In this document: positions 42,838 to 51,554 of the stretch, in pieces
How the letters are laid out: every line of letters starts with the position of its first letter
How positions within the stretch are numbered: the stretch's first letter is position 1
Assembly (NCBI GenBank): GCA_964398215.1
Contig: CAYNNP010000015.1
Span: 1-53,766, forward strand
DNA length: 53,766 nucleotides
Origin: CAYNNP01 sp964398215
GTDB taxonomy: Bacteria > Planctomycetota > Planctomycetia > Pirellulales > Pirellulaceae
Direction of reading: 5' to 3'
Made by a program: the position numbers and the translations under genes
Notes under the pieces: model-generated
Told to the model about the DNA's origin: nothing
Database searches by the model: none
The model's input: only the letters and a program-made list of their open reading frames with translations

Positions 42838-45060
42838 ATGCGAGCATTTCAACGTGGATTCTTGTTTTGCCTAGCACTTGCTTGCTTGGCTGGACAAGTG
42901 ATGGCAGCCGATTGGCCTTACTGGCGCGGTCCCACTTTTGACGGCAAGGCACAAGCCACTGGGTTACCAGATGATTGGAATCCCAAAGGCGGCGAAGATA
43001 GTAACTTGCTTTGGAAACGTGACGACATAGGTGGGCCTTGTACCCCGATCGTGATGGATGGTCGTCTGTACACAATTCAGCGTGCCGAACCCAGCACGCC
43101 GCGCGAAGGCGAACGATTGGTTTGCTTGGACGCAAAGACAGGAAAGACTCTGTGGGAAAATCGCTACAACGTTTGGTTGTCCGATGTGCCTGCCGAACGA
43201 GTGGGTTGGAGCAGTCCGGTTGGCGATCCTGAAACAGGAAACGTCTATGTACTGGGTTCATGCGATATCTTTCAGTGCATTGATGGCAAATCAGGAAAGA
43301 CGTTGTGGAAGATTCCACTGCACGAACAGTTTGGGATGCTCAGTACCTATGGCGGCCGAACGAACTTTCCGATCGTCTACGAAGACCTTGTGATCATCAG
43401 TGGGATCATCATTAACTGGGGCGACCGGGCAAAACCAAATCACCGTCTGTTGGCCTTGAACAAGAAAACTGGCAAAGTCGTTTGGTTTAGCGGAACAAAG
43501 GATTTACCATTCGATACGACGTATTCCGCTCCCAGCATTGTTACGATCAATGGTCAGCGGCAGTTGATTGTCGGAACAGGCGACGGCGCGATCTGGGGCT
43601 TCCAGCCACGTACTGGAAAGCAACTTTGGCGATACTCTTTGTCACGTCGGGGCATCTTTGCCACACCACTCGTGGTTGGCGATCGAGTCTTTTGCAGTCA
43701 TAGCGAAGAAAACGTTGGCGATTTTAATAACGTCATGGGCGCTGTCGCTGGCCTGAAAATCACTGGCTCGGGTGCTGACACGAAAGTCAAAGAAATGTGG
43801 AAGCAACTCGAAGTGGTTGCCGGCTATAGCGAGCCAGTTTTGATCGACAATCGATTGTACTTGGTGGACGATCGCTGCAAGATGTGGGTGTTCGATACCG
43901 AGACGGGTGAACCCATCGTTGAAAAGAAATCGTTTGCCGGCAGCCGACAACGTTCAGCTCTGTTGCATGCCGACGGAAAAATCTACGTGTTAACCGAGAA
44001 TGGTCGCTGGGCGATCGTCCAACCTACCGAAGACGGTTTTGACGTTTTGAACAAGGGTCGTGTTTCTGGAACCGGCTTTGGTGGTTCACCCATCTGCGCC
44101 GATGGTCGCTTGTACTTCCCTGGCACCACAGCACTGTACTGTGTTGGAAATGCAGATGCCAAACAAGAGTCAGTCGTGCTGGCAGATTCGTTCGGTGAAG
44201 AAACCGCCATCAAAGACAAAACGATTGCGCAAGTTCTGGTGATGCCAAACGAACGCGTCTTGAAACCTGGCGAAAAAATCGAGCTATCGACTCGCGTTTT
44301 CAATGCACTCGGTCAGCGACTTGATGATACAACCGACGTGACTTACAGCGTCGATGGTCCTGGCAAGATTGATGGCAATACGTTTACAGCTTCGGCCGAT
44401 GCCGCTCACACTGCCGCCATCATCACGGCCAAAGCCGGAGAAGCTACCGGCGTCGCTCGTGTACGGATTGTTCCTCCACTGCCTTGGAAGTTCACATTTG
44501 ATGGCATGAAAGATCCTCCGTTGTCATGGGTCGGTGCTCGGTATCGGCATGTGATCCGCGAGATCGACGGTTCAGCGGCGCTCACCAAAGTCACGACGAT
44601 TCCCAAAGGGGCTCGAAGTCGCGCTTGGATGGGCCCCAGCGACTTGTCGGATTACACCATCAGTGCGGATGCTCGCGGAAAACGCATGAGCGACCAGTTG
44701 CCCGATATCGGGTTGACCTCCCATGGCTACGTTTTGGACTTGATGGGCGAGAGCCAAAAGCTTCAGATTCGTACTTGGTCAGCTCAATTGCGAATGGCTC
44801 AGACTGTGGAGTTTCCTTGGAAGGAAGATACATGGTATCGAATGAAGTTTCGCGTTGACGTAGAAAGTAGCGGCCCTGCGGCAGTTGCTCTCTTGCGAGG
44901 CAAGGTCTGGCCAAAGGATTCTCCTGAACCCAAAGAATGGACGATCACGGCACGTGACGAATCCCCCAACACGAACTCGAGTCCAGGACTGTATGGCAAT
45001 GCCAAAGTCGCTGAACTTTACCTTGACAATATTGAAGTCACCGCAAACTCGGCTGAGTAA
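42838..45060 (+). CDS. Secreted PQQ-like beta-propeller protein
   Basis: The 740-aa protein has a signal peptide (MRAFQRGFLFCLALACLAGQVMA, cleaved before ADWPYWRGP). A PQQ-type beta-propeller follows at about 25-420, with blades marked by LDAKTGKTLWENR, DGKSGKTLWKIP, LNKKTGKVVWFSG and FQPRTGKQLWRYS. The C-terminal part (about 440-740) has a bacterial Ig-like segment and a concanavalin-like fold pattern. The N-terminal WPYWRGP motif is typical of planctomycete propellers. Such proteins bind or scaffold rather than use PQQ when the catalytic residues are missing, and none was identified here. The start was chosen at the signal peptide. Confidence 0.88.
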   Translation: MRAFQRGFLFCLALACLAGQVMAADWPYWRGPTFDGKAQATGLPDDWNPKGGEDSNLLWKRDDIGGPCTPIVMDGRLYTIQRAEPSTPREGERLVCLDAKTGKTLWENRYNVWLSDVPAERVGWSSPVGDPETGNVYVLGSCDIFQCIDGKSGKTLWKIPLHEQFGMLSTYGGRTNFPIVYEDLVIISGIIINWGDRAKPNHRLLALNKKTGKVVWFSGTKDLPFDTTYSAPSIVTINGQRQLIVGTGDGAIWGFQPRTGKQLWRYSLSRRGIFATPLVVGDRVFCSHSEENVGDFNNVMGAVAGLKITGSGADTKVKEMWKQLEVVAGYSEPVLIDNRLYLVDDRCKMWVFDTETGEPIVEKKSFAGSRQRSALLHADGKIYVLTENGRWAIVQPTEDGFDVLNKGRVSGTGFGGSPICADGRLYFPGTTALYCVGNADAKQESVVLADSFGEETAIKDKTIAQVLVMPNERVLKPGEKIELSTRVFNALGQRLDDTTDVTYSVDGPGKIDGNTFTASADAAHTAAIITAKAGEATGVARVRIVPPLPWKFTFDGMKDPPLSWVGARYRHVIREIDGSAALTKVTTIPKGARSRAWMGPSDLSDYTISADARGKRMSDQLPDIGLTSHGYVLDLMGESQKLQIRTWSAQLRMAQTVEFPWKEDTWYRMKFRVDVESSGPAAVALLRGKVWPKDSPEPKEWTITARDESPNTNSSPGLYGNAKVAELYLDNIEVTANSAE

Positions 45061-45082
45061 CCGGTGACATGAATCTGTTTTA

Positions 45083-45106
45083 GCTCTCGCCGTTTTCGGC
45101 GAGAGC
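45083..45106. repeat. Perfect hairpin between the two propeller genes
   Basis: The arms GCTCTCGCCG (45083-45092) and CGGCGAGAGC (45097-45106) form a perfect 10-bp stem with a TTTT loop, 22 bases after the first propeller gene stop. No T-run follows on either strand, so it may be a weak terminator or an mRNA 3'-end stabiliser. Confidence 0.7.
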
Positions 45107-45146
45107 ATCGAATCGAAATCTCAATCAACTTTACGCAATTAAAATC

Positions 45147-47594
45147 ATGCGAAAACAACAAATGTCAGCCTGGGCTTGTCTTGTCCTGGCTACCACTGCC
45201 GGATTCTTTGCAACCACAGTGTTCAGTGGTTGTGGTTGTCGCCCACCAGCCGAGTACGAATTCGATATCGATATTGAAGGCGATGAGTCTGACGGCAAGA
45301 CTGTTGCTGCGGCCAGCACCGTCAGCAGCAACGCAACCGCGAACAACACAACCATTAGCGTCAACAGCAATAGTAATGTTACGGATGGCTCGTCGAACCT
45401 GACAGCTGGCTCAGGCAATATCACGACAGGCTCAGGCAATGTAACAACTGCCTCAGGCAACGTAACAAGCTTGGCCGAAACACCGGGCTTGAAATTGTCC
45501 GAGACTCCGATGATCGAAAAAGCCGATCCACCGAAAGTCGTTCCGCCCAAGGTTGACCCACCGAAAGTCGATCCACCCAAAGCGGACTCACCCAAAATCG
45601 TCGAAGGTGGTGGAGACGATGCTCCTGATGCCCCTGCCGATAACCCCAAGCCAGCGATTGTGCCTCCAGCCGCAGAAGCAGCGGCTGCCGCAGCAACTGT
45701 CGCCTTGTCAGTAAAAGAGTTCGTCGAACCCGATGCGATTCTCAAGTCAGGTGGCGACTGGCCTCAGTGGGGCGGCACACGTCTGAAAAACAACGTCCCC
45801 AATGTCAAGAACTTGCCGATCGAATGGAACATCGGAAAGTTCAATCGCCGATCAGGTGAATGGGACAGCAGCAGGGCCAAGAACATTTTGTGGTGGGCAC
45901 CGCTGGGCAGCCAGACGTATGGCAATCCAGTGATCGCTAACGGTCAGGTCTACGTTGGTACCAACAATGGTGCTGGCCACCTGAAGCGATACTCAAGCAA
46001 AGTCGATCTTGGATGTTTGTTGGCATTCAACGAAAAAGATGGCGAGTTCCTTTGGCAACATAGCAGTGAAAAACTGATCACCGGACGCGTTCACGATTGG
46101 CCGCTTCAGGGCATTTGTTGTGCTCCGCTTGTCGAAGGCGAGCGATTGTGGTTCGTGACCAGCCGTGGTGAAGTTCGCTGTGTTGACACACAGGGATTTC
46201 ATGATGGCGAAGATGACGGCATGAGCGGTGAAATGGCTCGTGTCGGCGACATTCTCAAAACAGACGCAGCTCCCGAAATCCATGCAGAACTCAAGGCGGC
46301 ACTTGACGAAGGCAACTTGACCGAGAAAGCAGAAGCCATGCTTAGCACCGCGGGCGCTGATGTCTCTGGCGACATCAAAGTGGAAACCGTCACTGCTGGT
46401 GCCCACTGGAAAGCAACCGGCAAGTTCGGTGGCATCCAGCGAACGTTGACTGTTAAATCTATCGGACCAAGAATCAGTTTCTTCAAAGAACTAGGTGTCG
46501 ATGACAAACGCGATGCTGATGTGATCTGGGTCTACAACATGATGAAGGACCTTGGTACCAGTCAGCACAACATGTGTTCTTGCAGCGTTACCAGCTACGG
46601 CGACTACTTGTTCGTCAACACAAGTAACGGGTTGGATGAATCTCACATCAACTTCCCTGCACCGGATGCTCCTTCGTTTCTTTGCATCAACAAAAACAAT
46701 GGCAAACTTCTGTGGACAGATGCTTCACCTGGTGAAAACGTTTTGCACGGTCAATGGTCCAGCCCAGCGGTCGCAGAATTCGGTGGCGTGCCTCAAGTTG
46801 TGTTTGCTGGTGGCGACGGCTGGGTTTACAGCTTCAAAGCTGACGGTGGCAAAGACGGACAAGCAGAACTGCTTTGGAAGTTCGATGGTAACCCCAAGAC
46901 ATCTAAATGGGTGTTGGGCGGCGAGGGAACTCGAAACAACATCATTGCAACTCCAGTGATCTATAACGATCTGGTTTACGTTGCGGTTGGCCAAGACCCC
47001 GAGCACGGCGAGGGTGAAGGTCACTTGTGGTGTATCGACCCGACCAAACGCGGCGATGTGTCACCGCAGTTGGCAATGGTCGTTGAAGACGGAAAACGCT
47101 CACCGATTCCTCACAAACGTATCCAAGCGGTCGTAGAAGAGAACGGCGAAGTTGCTGTCGACAATCCGAACTCCGCTGTTGTCTGGCACTACTCGATGCA
47201 AGATCAAAACGGTGACGAAGAGATCGACTTTGAAGAAGAAATGCACCGCAGTTGTGGAACCGTCGCAATCAAAGACGACGTGCTTTACATCGCGGACTTC
47301 TCAGGCTTGGTGCATTGCTTGGACGCCAAAGGCGCCGAAGACGGCACACCGATCGTTCACTTTACCTACGATATGTTGGCCCAAAGTTGGGGCAGCCCGC
47401 TGATCGCCGATGGGCATGTCTACATTGGTGATGAAGACGGCGATGTGGCAATTTTTGAGATCGGCAAAGACAACAAAGAACCGATCGAAGAAATCCAAAT
47501 GGGCAGTAGTGTCTACAGCACACCTGTCGCAGCAAACGACACAATCTTTATTAGCACCAAAGACAAGTTGTTCGCGATTGGCAAAAAAGAATAG
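45147..47594 (+). CDS. Lipoprotein with PQQ-like beta-propeller
   Basis: This 815-aa protein has a lipoprotein signal (hydrophobic stretch, then VFSGCG lipobox at about residue 29). A low-complexity linker follows: Ser/Thr/Asn-rich repeats (GSGNITTGSGNVTTASGN) and Pro/Lys repeats (VDPPKVDPPKADSPK). From about residue 200 a PQQ-type propeller starts with DWPQWGGT and includes WAPLGSQTYGNPVIANGQVYVGT, LLAFNEKDGEFLWQH and VYSTPVAANDTIFIST. Anchoring by lipid with a long flexible spacer suggests a propeller held away from a membrane. An intrinsic terminator follows. Confidence 0.88.
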   Translation: MRKQQMSAWACLVLATTAGFFATTVFSGCGCRPPAEYEFDIDIEGDESDGKTVAAASTVSSNATANNTTISVNSNSNVTDGSSNLTAGSGNITTGSGNVTTASGNVTSLAETPGLKLSETPMIEKADPPKVVPPKVDPPKVDPPKADSPKIVEGGGDDAPDAPADNPKPAIVPPAAEAAAAAATVALSVKEFVEPDAILKSGGDWPQWGGTRLKNNVPNVKNLPIEWNIGKFNRRSGEWDSSRAKNILWWAPLGSQTYGNPVIANGQVYVGTNNGAGHLKRYSSKVDLGCLLAFNEKDGEFLWQHSSEKLITGRVHDWPLQGICCAPLVEGERLWFVTSRGEVRCVDTQGFHDGEDDGMSGEMARVGDILKTDAAPEIHAELKAALDEGNLTEKAEAMLSTAGADVSGDIKVETVTAGAHWKATGKFGGIQRTLTVKSIGPRISFFKELGVDDKRDADVIWVYNMMKDLGTSQHNMCSCSVTSYGDYLFVNTSNGLDESHINFPAPDAPSFLCINKNNGKLLWTDASPGENVLHGQWSSPAVAEFGGVPQVVFAGGDGWVYSFKADGGKDGQAELLWKFDGNPKTSKWVLGGEGTRNNIIATPVIYNDLVYVAVGQDPEHGEGEGHLWCIDPTKRGDVSPQLAMVVEDGKRSPIPHKRIQAVVEENGEVAVDNPNSAVVWHYSMQDQNGDEEIDFEEEMHRSCGTVAIKDDVLYIADFSGLVHCLDAKGAEDGTPIVHFTYDMLAQSWGSPLIADGHVYIGDEDGDVAIFEIGKDNKEPIEEIQMGSSVYSTPVAANDTIFISTKDKLFAIGKKE

Positions 47595-47619
47595 ACTTTT
47601 TGCCCTGCAAAAACGATCG

Positions 47620-47653
47620 ACGGGCCGGCTACCATGCCGGCCCGTTTTCGTTT
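47620..47653 (+). terminator. Intrinsic terminator after the propeller lipoprotein
   Basis: A perfect 10-bp stem ACGGGCCGGC (47620-47629) with GCCGGCCCGT (47636-47645) and loop TACCAT is followed by TTTCGTTTT. It begins 26 bases after the stop codon. Confidence 0.93.
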
Positions 47654-47790
47654 TGCACAACCACGGGTTGCCTGATTGGTGCGTCAAGATACTCTTCTAC
47701 AGGGACAGAGATTGTCCGCTGCCAATTTCGCCGCAGACCTATCGTCTCTCGCTACATATATCACACACAGTAACTTTCCTAACAGAACAC

Positions 47791-48168
47791 ATGAGCAATA
47801 CCGTTATCGATTGTGGCAACTGCAATGCTGATCACACTGCATTCGAGAGCCTAGTGAAAGCGAACTTTGGCGCAACCGTCATTCGCACGCACAGCTTGAA
47901 AGACACCATGGACGCTTTGACAAACGAGAAAGTCGCATTGATTACCGTCAATCGATTGCTGGACCGCGATCACAGCGAAGGCATGGACGTCATCAAGCAG
48001 ATTAAATCGAATCCCGAATACGCAGACATCCCAATCATGTTGGTTACCAATTTTCCCGATCACCAACAGCTTGCGATTGATGCTGGATGCGTACCAGGCT
48101 TCGGCAAAAAAACGCTCCGTGATCCCAGCACACTTGAACTCCTAACGAACTACTTAGGCAAGGAATAA
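47791..48168 (+). CDS. Receiver-domain-like protein lacking the phosphoacceptor Asp
   Basis: The 125-aa stand-alone protein lines up with CheY-like receivers over its whole length. The Thr (MLVTN) and Lys (FGKKTL) positions of the receiver active site are present, but the strand that ends in the phospho-Asp reads ALITVN, so Asn takes its place. The N-terminal acidic pair is reduced to a single Asp (VIDCGN). It is probably a pseudo-receiver working by protein-protein contact. The ATG at 47791 was chosen because upstream residues belong to non-coding DNA with the terminator. panD follows after 4 nt, a spacing that suggests one transcript. Confidence 0.75.
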   Translation: MSNTVIDCGNCNADHTAFESLVKANFGATVIRTHSLKDTMDALTNEKVALITVNRLLDRDHSEGMDVIKQIKSNPEYADIPIMLVTNFPDHQQLAIDAGCVPGFGKKTLRDPSTLELLTNYLGKE

Positions 48169-48172
48169 ATCC

Positions 48173-48583
48173 ATGAACGGTTCGTTTCGCAAACTATTGA
48201 GCGCAAAAATTCATCGCGCGACTGTCACCGGTGCCAATGTGGATTACGAAGGCAGCGTGACGATTCCGCCTGAGCTTTTGGAAGCTGCTGGCATGCACGC
48301 TTACGAGAGTGTGCACATTTGGAACGTCACACGGGGTACCCGCTTGGAAACCTACGCGATAACGGGACTGCCCGGGTCGAGCGATATCTGTGCTAACGGT
48401 GCCGCTGCGCACTTGATCCGTCCCGGTGATCGTGTCATTATCGCAAGCTACGGATTCGTTCCCGAAGACCAGATCGCAAATCACACACCGCGGTTGGTTT
48501 TTGTCGACGAAGAAAACCACATCAAACACTTGGGCCCAGAAGTCCCGGGTCCGCAGCAACGCGAAGTCGCAGAAGGAAACTGA
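48173..48583 (+). CDS. panD: Aspartate 1-decarboxylase
   Basis: PanD makes beta-alanine from L-aspartate for pantothenate and CoA synthesis. This 136-aa pro-enzyme has the self-cleavage Gly27-Ser28 in DYEGSVTI, which produces the pyruvoyl group. It also has the conserved HIWNVTRGTRLETYAI and NGAAAHL segments. AAGGA precedes the ATG. The gene lies 4 nt after the receiver-like gene and 1 nt before the next gene's TTG start. Confidence 0.94.
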   Translation: MNGSFRKLLSAKIHRATVTGANVDYEGSVTIPPELLEAAGMHAYESVHIWNVTRGTRLETYAITGLPGSSDICANGAAAHLIRPGDRVIIASYGFVPEDQIANHTPRLVFVDEENHIKHLGPEVPGPQQREVAEGN

Positions 48584-48584
48584 A

Positions 48585-49118
48585 TTGCCAACCTCTGGCA
48601 CCACCATTCTTGCCGTCGTCATTGGATTGGCGGCCGGTTTTCTACTGGGAGCCCAGCCAAGTGTTAATGGAACGCTTGGACAAAATCTTCGTAATCCGCT
48701 TCAGGCGTCGCTGATTTCTTTCACGGTCGGCACAGCGGCACTGTTAATCATGACAGTCGCCACGAACAACTTTCCACCGAATTTCACAACCAAGCCAAGT
48801 GAATTGCCGTGGTGGGTCTGGATCGGAGGATTGATCGGTGTCGTGATGGTCACAACCTCGCTCATGCTCGTCCCACGGGTCGGTTCGCTGATGTGGTTCG
48901 CTTGTGTGATGACTGGACAAACCGTAGCAGCCATCTGCCTGGATCATTTTGGGTTGCTCGGCAACCAAAAACAGTCCATTTCGCTGCTCCGCTTGACCGG
49001 GGCCGGGCTTTTGATCGCAGGTGTACTCACGATCGTCTACGCCAAGCATAGTGAACGAAAACTCCCGGATTCTATTGACAAGCCGCCAATTGCCAGCGAC
49101 GAAACAAACTCCGGTTGA
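48585..49118 (+). CDS. DUF606/YdcZ-type DMT transporter
   Basis: The 177-aa protein has five hydrophobic segments (ILAVVIGLAAGFLLGAQ, LISFTVGTAALLIM, WWVWIGGLIGVVMVTTSLML and so on). Family features are GAQPSVNGTLG near the N-terminus and the GLLGN region. The family is a half-size drug/metabolite transporter with unknown substrate. The start is TTG at 48585, supported by AGAAGGA (48571-48577) with 7 nt spacing and by the panD stop just before it; a longer open frame runs inside panD and has no support. The C-terminal 25 residues are polar. Confidence 0.82.
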   Translation: MPTSGTTILAVVIGLAAGFLLGAQPSVNGTLGQNLRNPLQASLISFTVGTAALLIMTVATNNFPPNFTTKPSELPWWVWIGGLIGVVMVTTSLMLVPRVGSLMWFACVMTGQTVAAICLDHFGLLGNQKQSISLLRLTGAGLLIAGVLTIVYAKHSERKLPDSIDKPPIASDETNSG

Positions 49119-49224
49119 GACGTTTTAGGTGGGAATCTATGGTAATGTGGTCGTTGCGATAGCCAATTTACCCAGATCATGGTAAACCACTAGCTTTCCA
49201 GCATTGCTGCGTTCTTTAGAGCTC

Positions 49225-49704
49225 ATGAAATACTGCCAGATCGACAAGATTACCTCCTTGGACCCGGGCCAAAAGCTCGTGGCGACGCGGAAGCTACGAG
49301 CTGACGAAGACTACTTGCGGGATCACTTTCCTCGCTTTCCAGTGATGCCTGGCGTGATGATGCTGGAGGCCCTGCACCAAGCTGCCATTTGGATGATCCG
49401 TACGGGTGACGACTTTCAGACGCCGTTGGTTCTCCTAAGACAAGCAAAGAGTGTTAAGTTCGGTGACTTTTTATCACCTGGCGAAACGCTTGAAATTACC
49501 GTTCAAACATTGAAACAGGTTGGCAATCAAACAACCGTTAAAGCGATGGCCCAGAAAGACGGACGTGTTACCGTGTCTGCTAGACTAGTGCTAGAAAAAA
49601 CAAACAGCTGTGACCCGGAACGCTTGGGCACCAATGATGAAATTCGAACTCGCTGCCGGGCTCAATTTCAAAAATTATTCGGCGATGTCCCTGGAATCGC
49701 CTAA
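49225..49704 (+). CDS. FabZ-like 3-hydroxyacyl-ACP dehydratase
   Basis: This 159-aa hotdog-fold protein has the FabZ active site: His34 in DHFPRFPVMPGV and Glu48 in MMLEALHQAA. It would dehydrate 3-hydroxyacyl chains on an acyl carrier protein. The ATG at 49225 starts MKYCQIDKI. It is followed after 93 nt by an acyl carrier protein gene and then by a second hotdog protein. No ketosynthase is present, so it is not a complete fatty-acid module. FabA/FabZ-type dehydratase is certain at family level; the specific pathway is not known. Confidence 0.87.
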   Translation: MKYCQIDKITSLDPGQKLVATRKLRADEDYLRDHFPRFPVMPGVMMLEALHQAAIWMIRTGDDFQTPLVLLRQAKSVKFGDFLSPGETLEITVQTLKQVGNQTTVKAMAQKDGRVTVSARLVLEKTNSCDPERLGTNDEIRTRCRAQFQKLFGDVPGIA

Positions 49705-49797
49705 GAAAACCAATCAAAAGGGATCTGATCAAAGATTCCATTTCACGTTAATCTACTTTCCTACAAACACTACGAAACCAACGAAGGATTGACCTCG

Positions 49798-50187
49798 ATG
49801 GCACTTACCGAAGACGAAATATTCGCAAAGGTTCAAGAATCGCTGATGGACGCACTGGGCGTCGATGATGACGAAGTTACTGCGGAAGCAACCTTGGTCG
49901 GAGACCTGGGCGCTGAGTCGATCGATTTTCTGGATATCGTTTTCAAGCTTGAAAAGGCTTTTGAAATCAGCATTCCACGCGAAGAACTTTCTCCGGAAGA
50001 CATTTTGACCAACAATCAGTACGTTTCAGATGGAGCTGTGACCGCTGACGGCATCGCGGAACTGAAGCGACGAATGCCTTGGGCAAACCTGGATAATTTT
50101 GAAAAGAACCCGCGCGTCCAAGACTTTGGCAACCTGCTGACTTGTGGCGATTTGTGCCGATACGTCGGCACCAAAATCGGCGCGTAA
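49798..50187 (+). CDS. Acyl carrier protein (long form)
   Basis: The 129-aa protein has the phosphopantetheine attachment Ser41 in GDLGAESIDFLDIVF. The normal ACP fold covers about the first 85 residues (IFAKVQESLMDALGV ... IPREEL). The extra C-terminal part after that (about 45 residues, with LKRRMPWANLDNFEKNPRV and GDLCRYVG) is longer than in standard ACPs of about 80 aa. The start ATG 49798 has AAGGA (49784-49788) nine bases upstream. It would carry acyl groups for the two hotdog proteins on either side. Confidence 0.88.
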   Translation: MALTEDEIFAKVQESLMDALGVDDDEVTAEATLVGDLGAESIDFLDIVFKLEKAFEISIPREELSPEDILTNNQYVSDGAVTADGIAELKRRMPWANLDNFEKNPRVQDFGNLLTCGDLCRYVGTKIGA

Positions 50188-50236
50188 GCTTCAAGCAATC
50201 CTAACGCTTGATATGAACACGCTTTACTCACTGCAC

Positions 50237-50252
50237 CCTCCACGTGGAGGGC
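50237..50252. repeat. Short perfect palindrome
   Basis: CCCTCCACGTGGAGGG is a 16-bp perfect palindrome between the ACP gene and the second hotdog gene. It can form a 6-bp stem with an ACGT loop in RNA. No T-run follows. It may be a dispersed intergenic repeat or a binding site. Confidence 0.55.
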
Positions 50253-50352
50253 AGCAAGGGAGTTCGTGTAATCAGTTTGCTAGATTAAAAACGTTGGCAC
50301 AGCGTCTTGTTCGATCAACAAGACGACAAAGCCTGGAGAAAATCAAGAATCA

Positions 50353-50859
50353 ATGCGTTGGTTTTGGGTAGATCGATTCACAGAATTCGTCAGCGGTTCT
50401 CACGCTCGTGGACTGAAAAATGTCACGCTTGACGAAGATGCAGTTGATGAATACTGCGCGGGAGTGCCATCACTTCCGCCGACGCTGATCATCGAAGGCC
50501 TGGCGCAATTGGGCGGAATCTTGGTTGCCGAACACCTAGGTTTTGAAAAACGTGTTGTGCTTGCCAAAGTCCAAAAGGCCGCCTTTTATGACACTGCAAG
50601 ACCAGCCGATCAATTGCAGTACTTTGCAAAAATCGACGGTATCCAGGACGACGGTGCGACCGTTGTTTGCACCAGTCACTGTGGCGAGGAACTGCAAGCC
50701 GAAATCGACTTGATGTTCGCGTTCTTAGATGACGACAAATTTTCCGACGGACCGTTGTTCAATCCTGGCGACTTGTCTGCCATGTTGCGAATGATGAACT
50801 TCTTTCACGTCGCCGTCGATGCCGAAGGCCAGCCACTGCCCGTCCGCAACGACCTCTAA
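50353..50859 (+). CDS. FabZ-like hotdog protein with altered active site
   Basis: The 168-aa protein lines up with FabZ (KNVTLDE near residue 22, LIIEGLAQLGG at 45-55). Glu48 is kept, but the catalytic His (position 34 in the neighbour at 49225) is Tyr34 (DEYCAGVPSLPP), and the usual PGV is PPT. The standard dehydratase mechanism is therefore doubtful; it could be an inactive partner or have another acyl-ACP activity. The C-terminal extension has FSDGPLFNPGDLSAMLRMMNFFHVAVD. The next gene starts 38 nt after the stop. Confidence 0.82.
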   Translation: MRWFWVDRFTEFVSGSHARGLKNVTLDEDAVDEYCAGVPSLPPTLIIEGLAQLGGILVAEHLGFEKRVVLAKVQKAAFYDTARPADQLQYFAKIDGIQDDGATVVCTSHCGEELQAEIDLMFAFLDDDKFSDGPLFNPGDLSAMLRMMNFFHVAVDAEGQPLPVRNDL

Positions 50860-50896
50860 CAAAACTTTCGGCGGCCCACAGGATTGCGTGATCAGG

Positions 50897-51523
50897 ATGA
50901 GAAGTCCACGCTTCCCGGAGTCTGATGGCTTCAGCTTTCTCATCAACCCCGAAACAATTGGCGAATGGCTGCGAAGCGGTGATCCAGCCTTTGCACTTGC
51001 TGCCAGCTGGTGTTTGACCGCACGAAACGAGATCACCGACGCGAACGTGGATGCAATTTTATACGCAACGCACAGCAAGGACGAAGATGTCGCAGAGGCA
51101 GCCGTTGGATTATTGGCAGGTGTCGAATCGAACGAGGCAGAAATTCACGCGCGAGTGAAACAACTGCTGCGTGATCGCCGAGTACCAGTTGCGTTGGCAG
51201 CCGCTCGAGTTGCCAACGTTTTACAAATTTCTGTGATGGATCAAATCGGAACGCTGGCTTGGTTGTTAGAAAACTCTGACTTGGATGTCGTGATCGATCT
51301 GATCAACGCCTGCGGAAAGAAAGCACATCATTTAGACCAACAGGTTTGCCACAAAATGGTACGCGCACTCAAAGACGTCGATGACCAGCGCGCTTCGCGT
51401 CTAGCAAGGTGCTTGCATCTTATCTCACACGATGCGCAAGGTTTGATCAAACAGACGATTAGCGACAACGATTTTCGCCACGAAGCGTTGGACCTACTCT
51501 CACGCGCTGGAGCGTTGCTTTAG
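50897..51523 (+). CDS. Hypothetical alpha-helical (HEAT-like) protein
   Basis: This protein of about 208 aa is made almost entirely of short helices of the kind seen in HEAT/ARM repeat proteins (for example DVAEAAVGLLAGVESN, PVALAAARVANVLQ, DLDVVIDLINACGKK). No catalytic motif or signal peptide is visible. The start is uncertain: ATG 50897 is used; GTG 50888 has a closer AGGA. It follows the second hotdog gene closely on the same strand. The family is not recognised with confidence. Confidence 0.65.
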   Translation: MRSPRFPESDGFSFLINPETIGEWLRSGDPAFALAASWCLTARNEITDANVDAILYATHSKDEDVAEAAVGLLAGVESNEAEIHARVKQLLRDRRVPVALAAARVANVLQISVMDQIGTLAWLLENSDLDVVIDLINACGKKAHHLDQQVCHKMVRALKDVDDQRASRLARCLHLISHDAQGLIKQTISDNDFRHEALDLLSRAGALL

Positions 51524-51554
51524 TGCGACTCATGTACGTTGAGCTATTTAGTCT

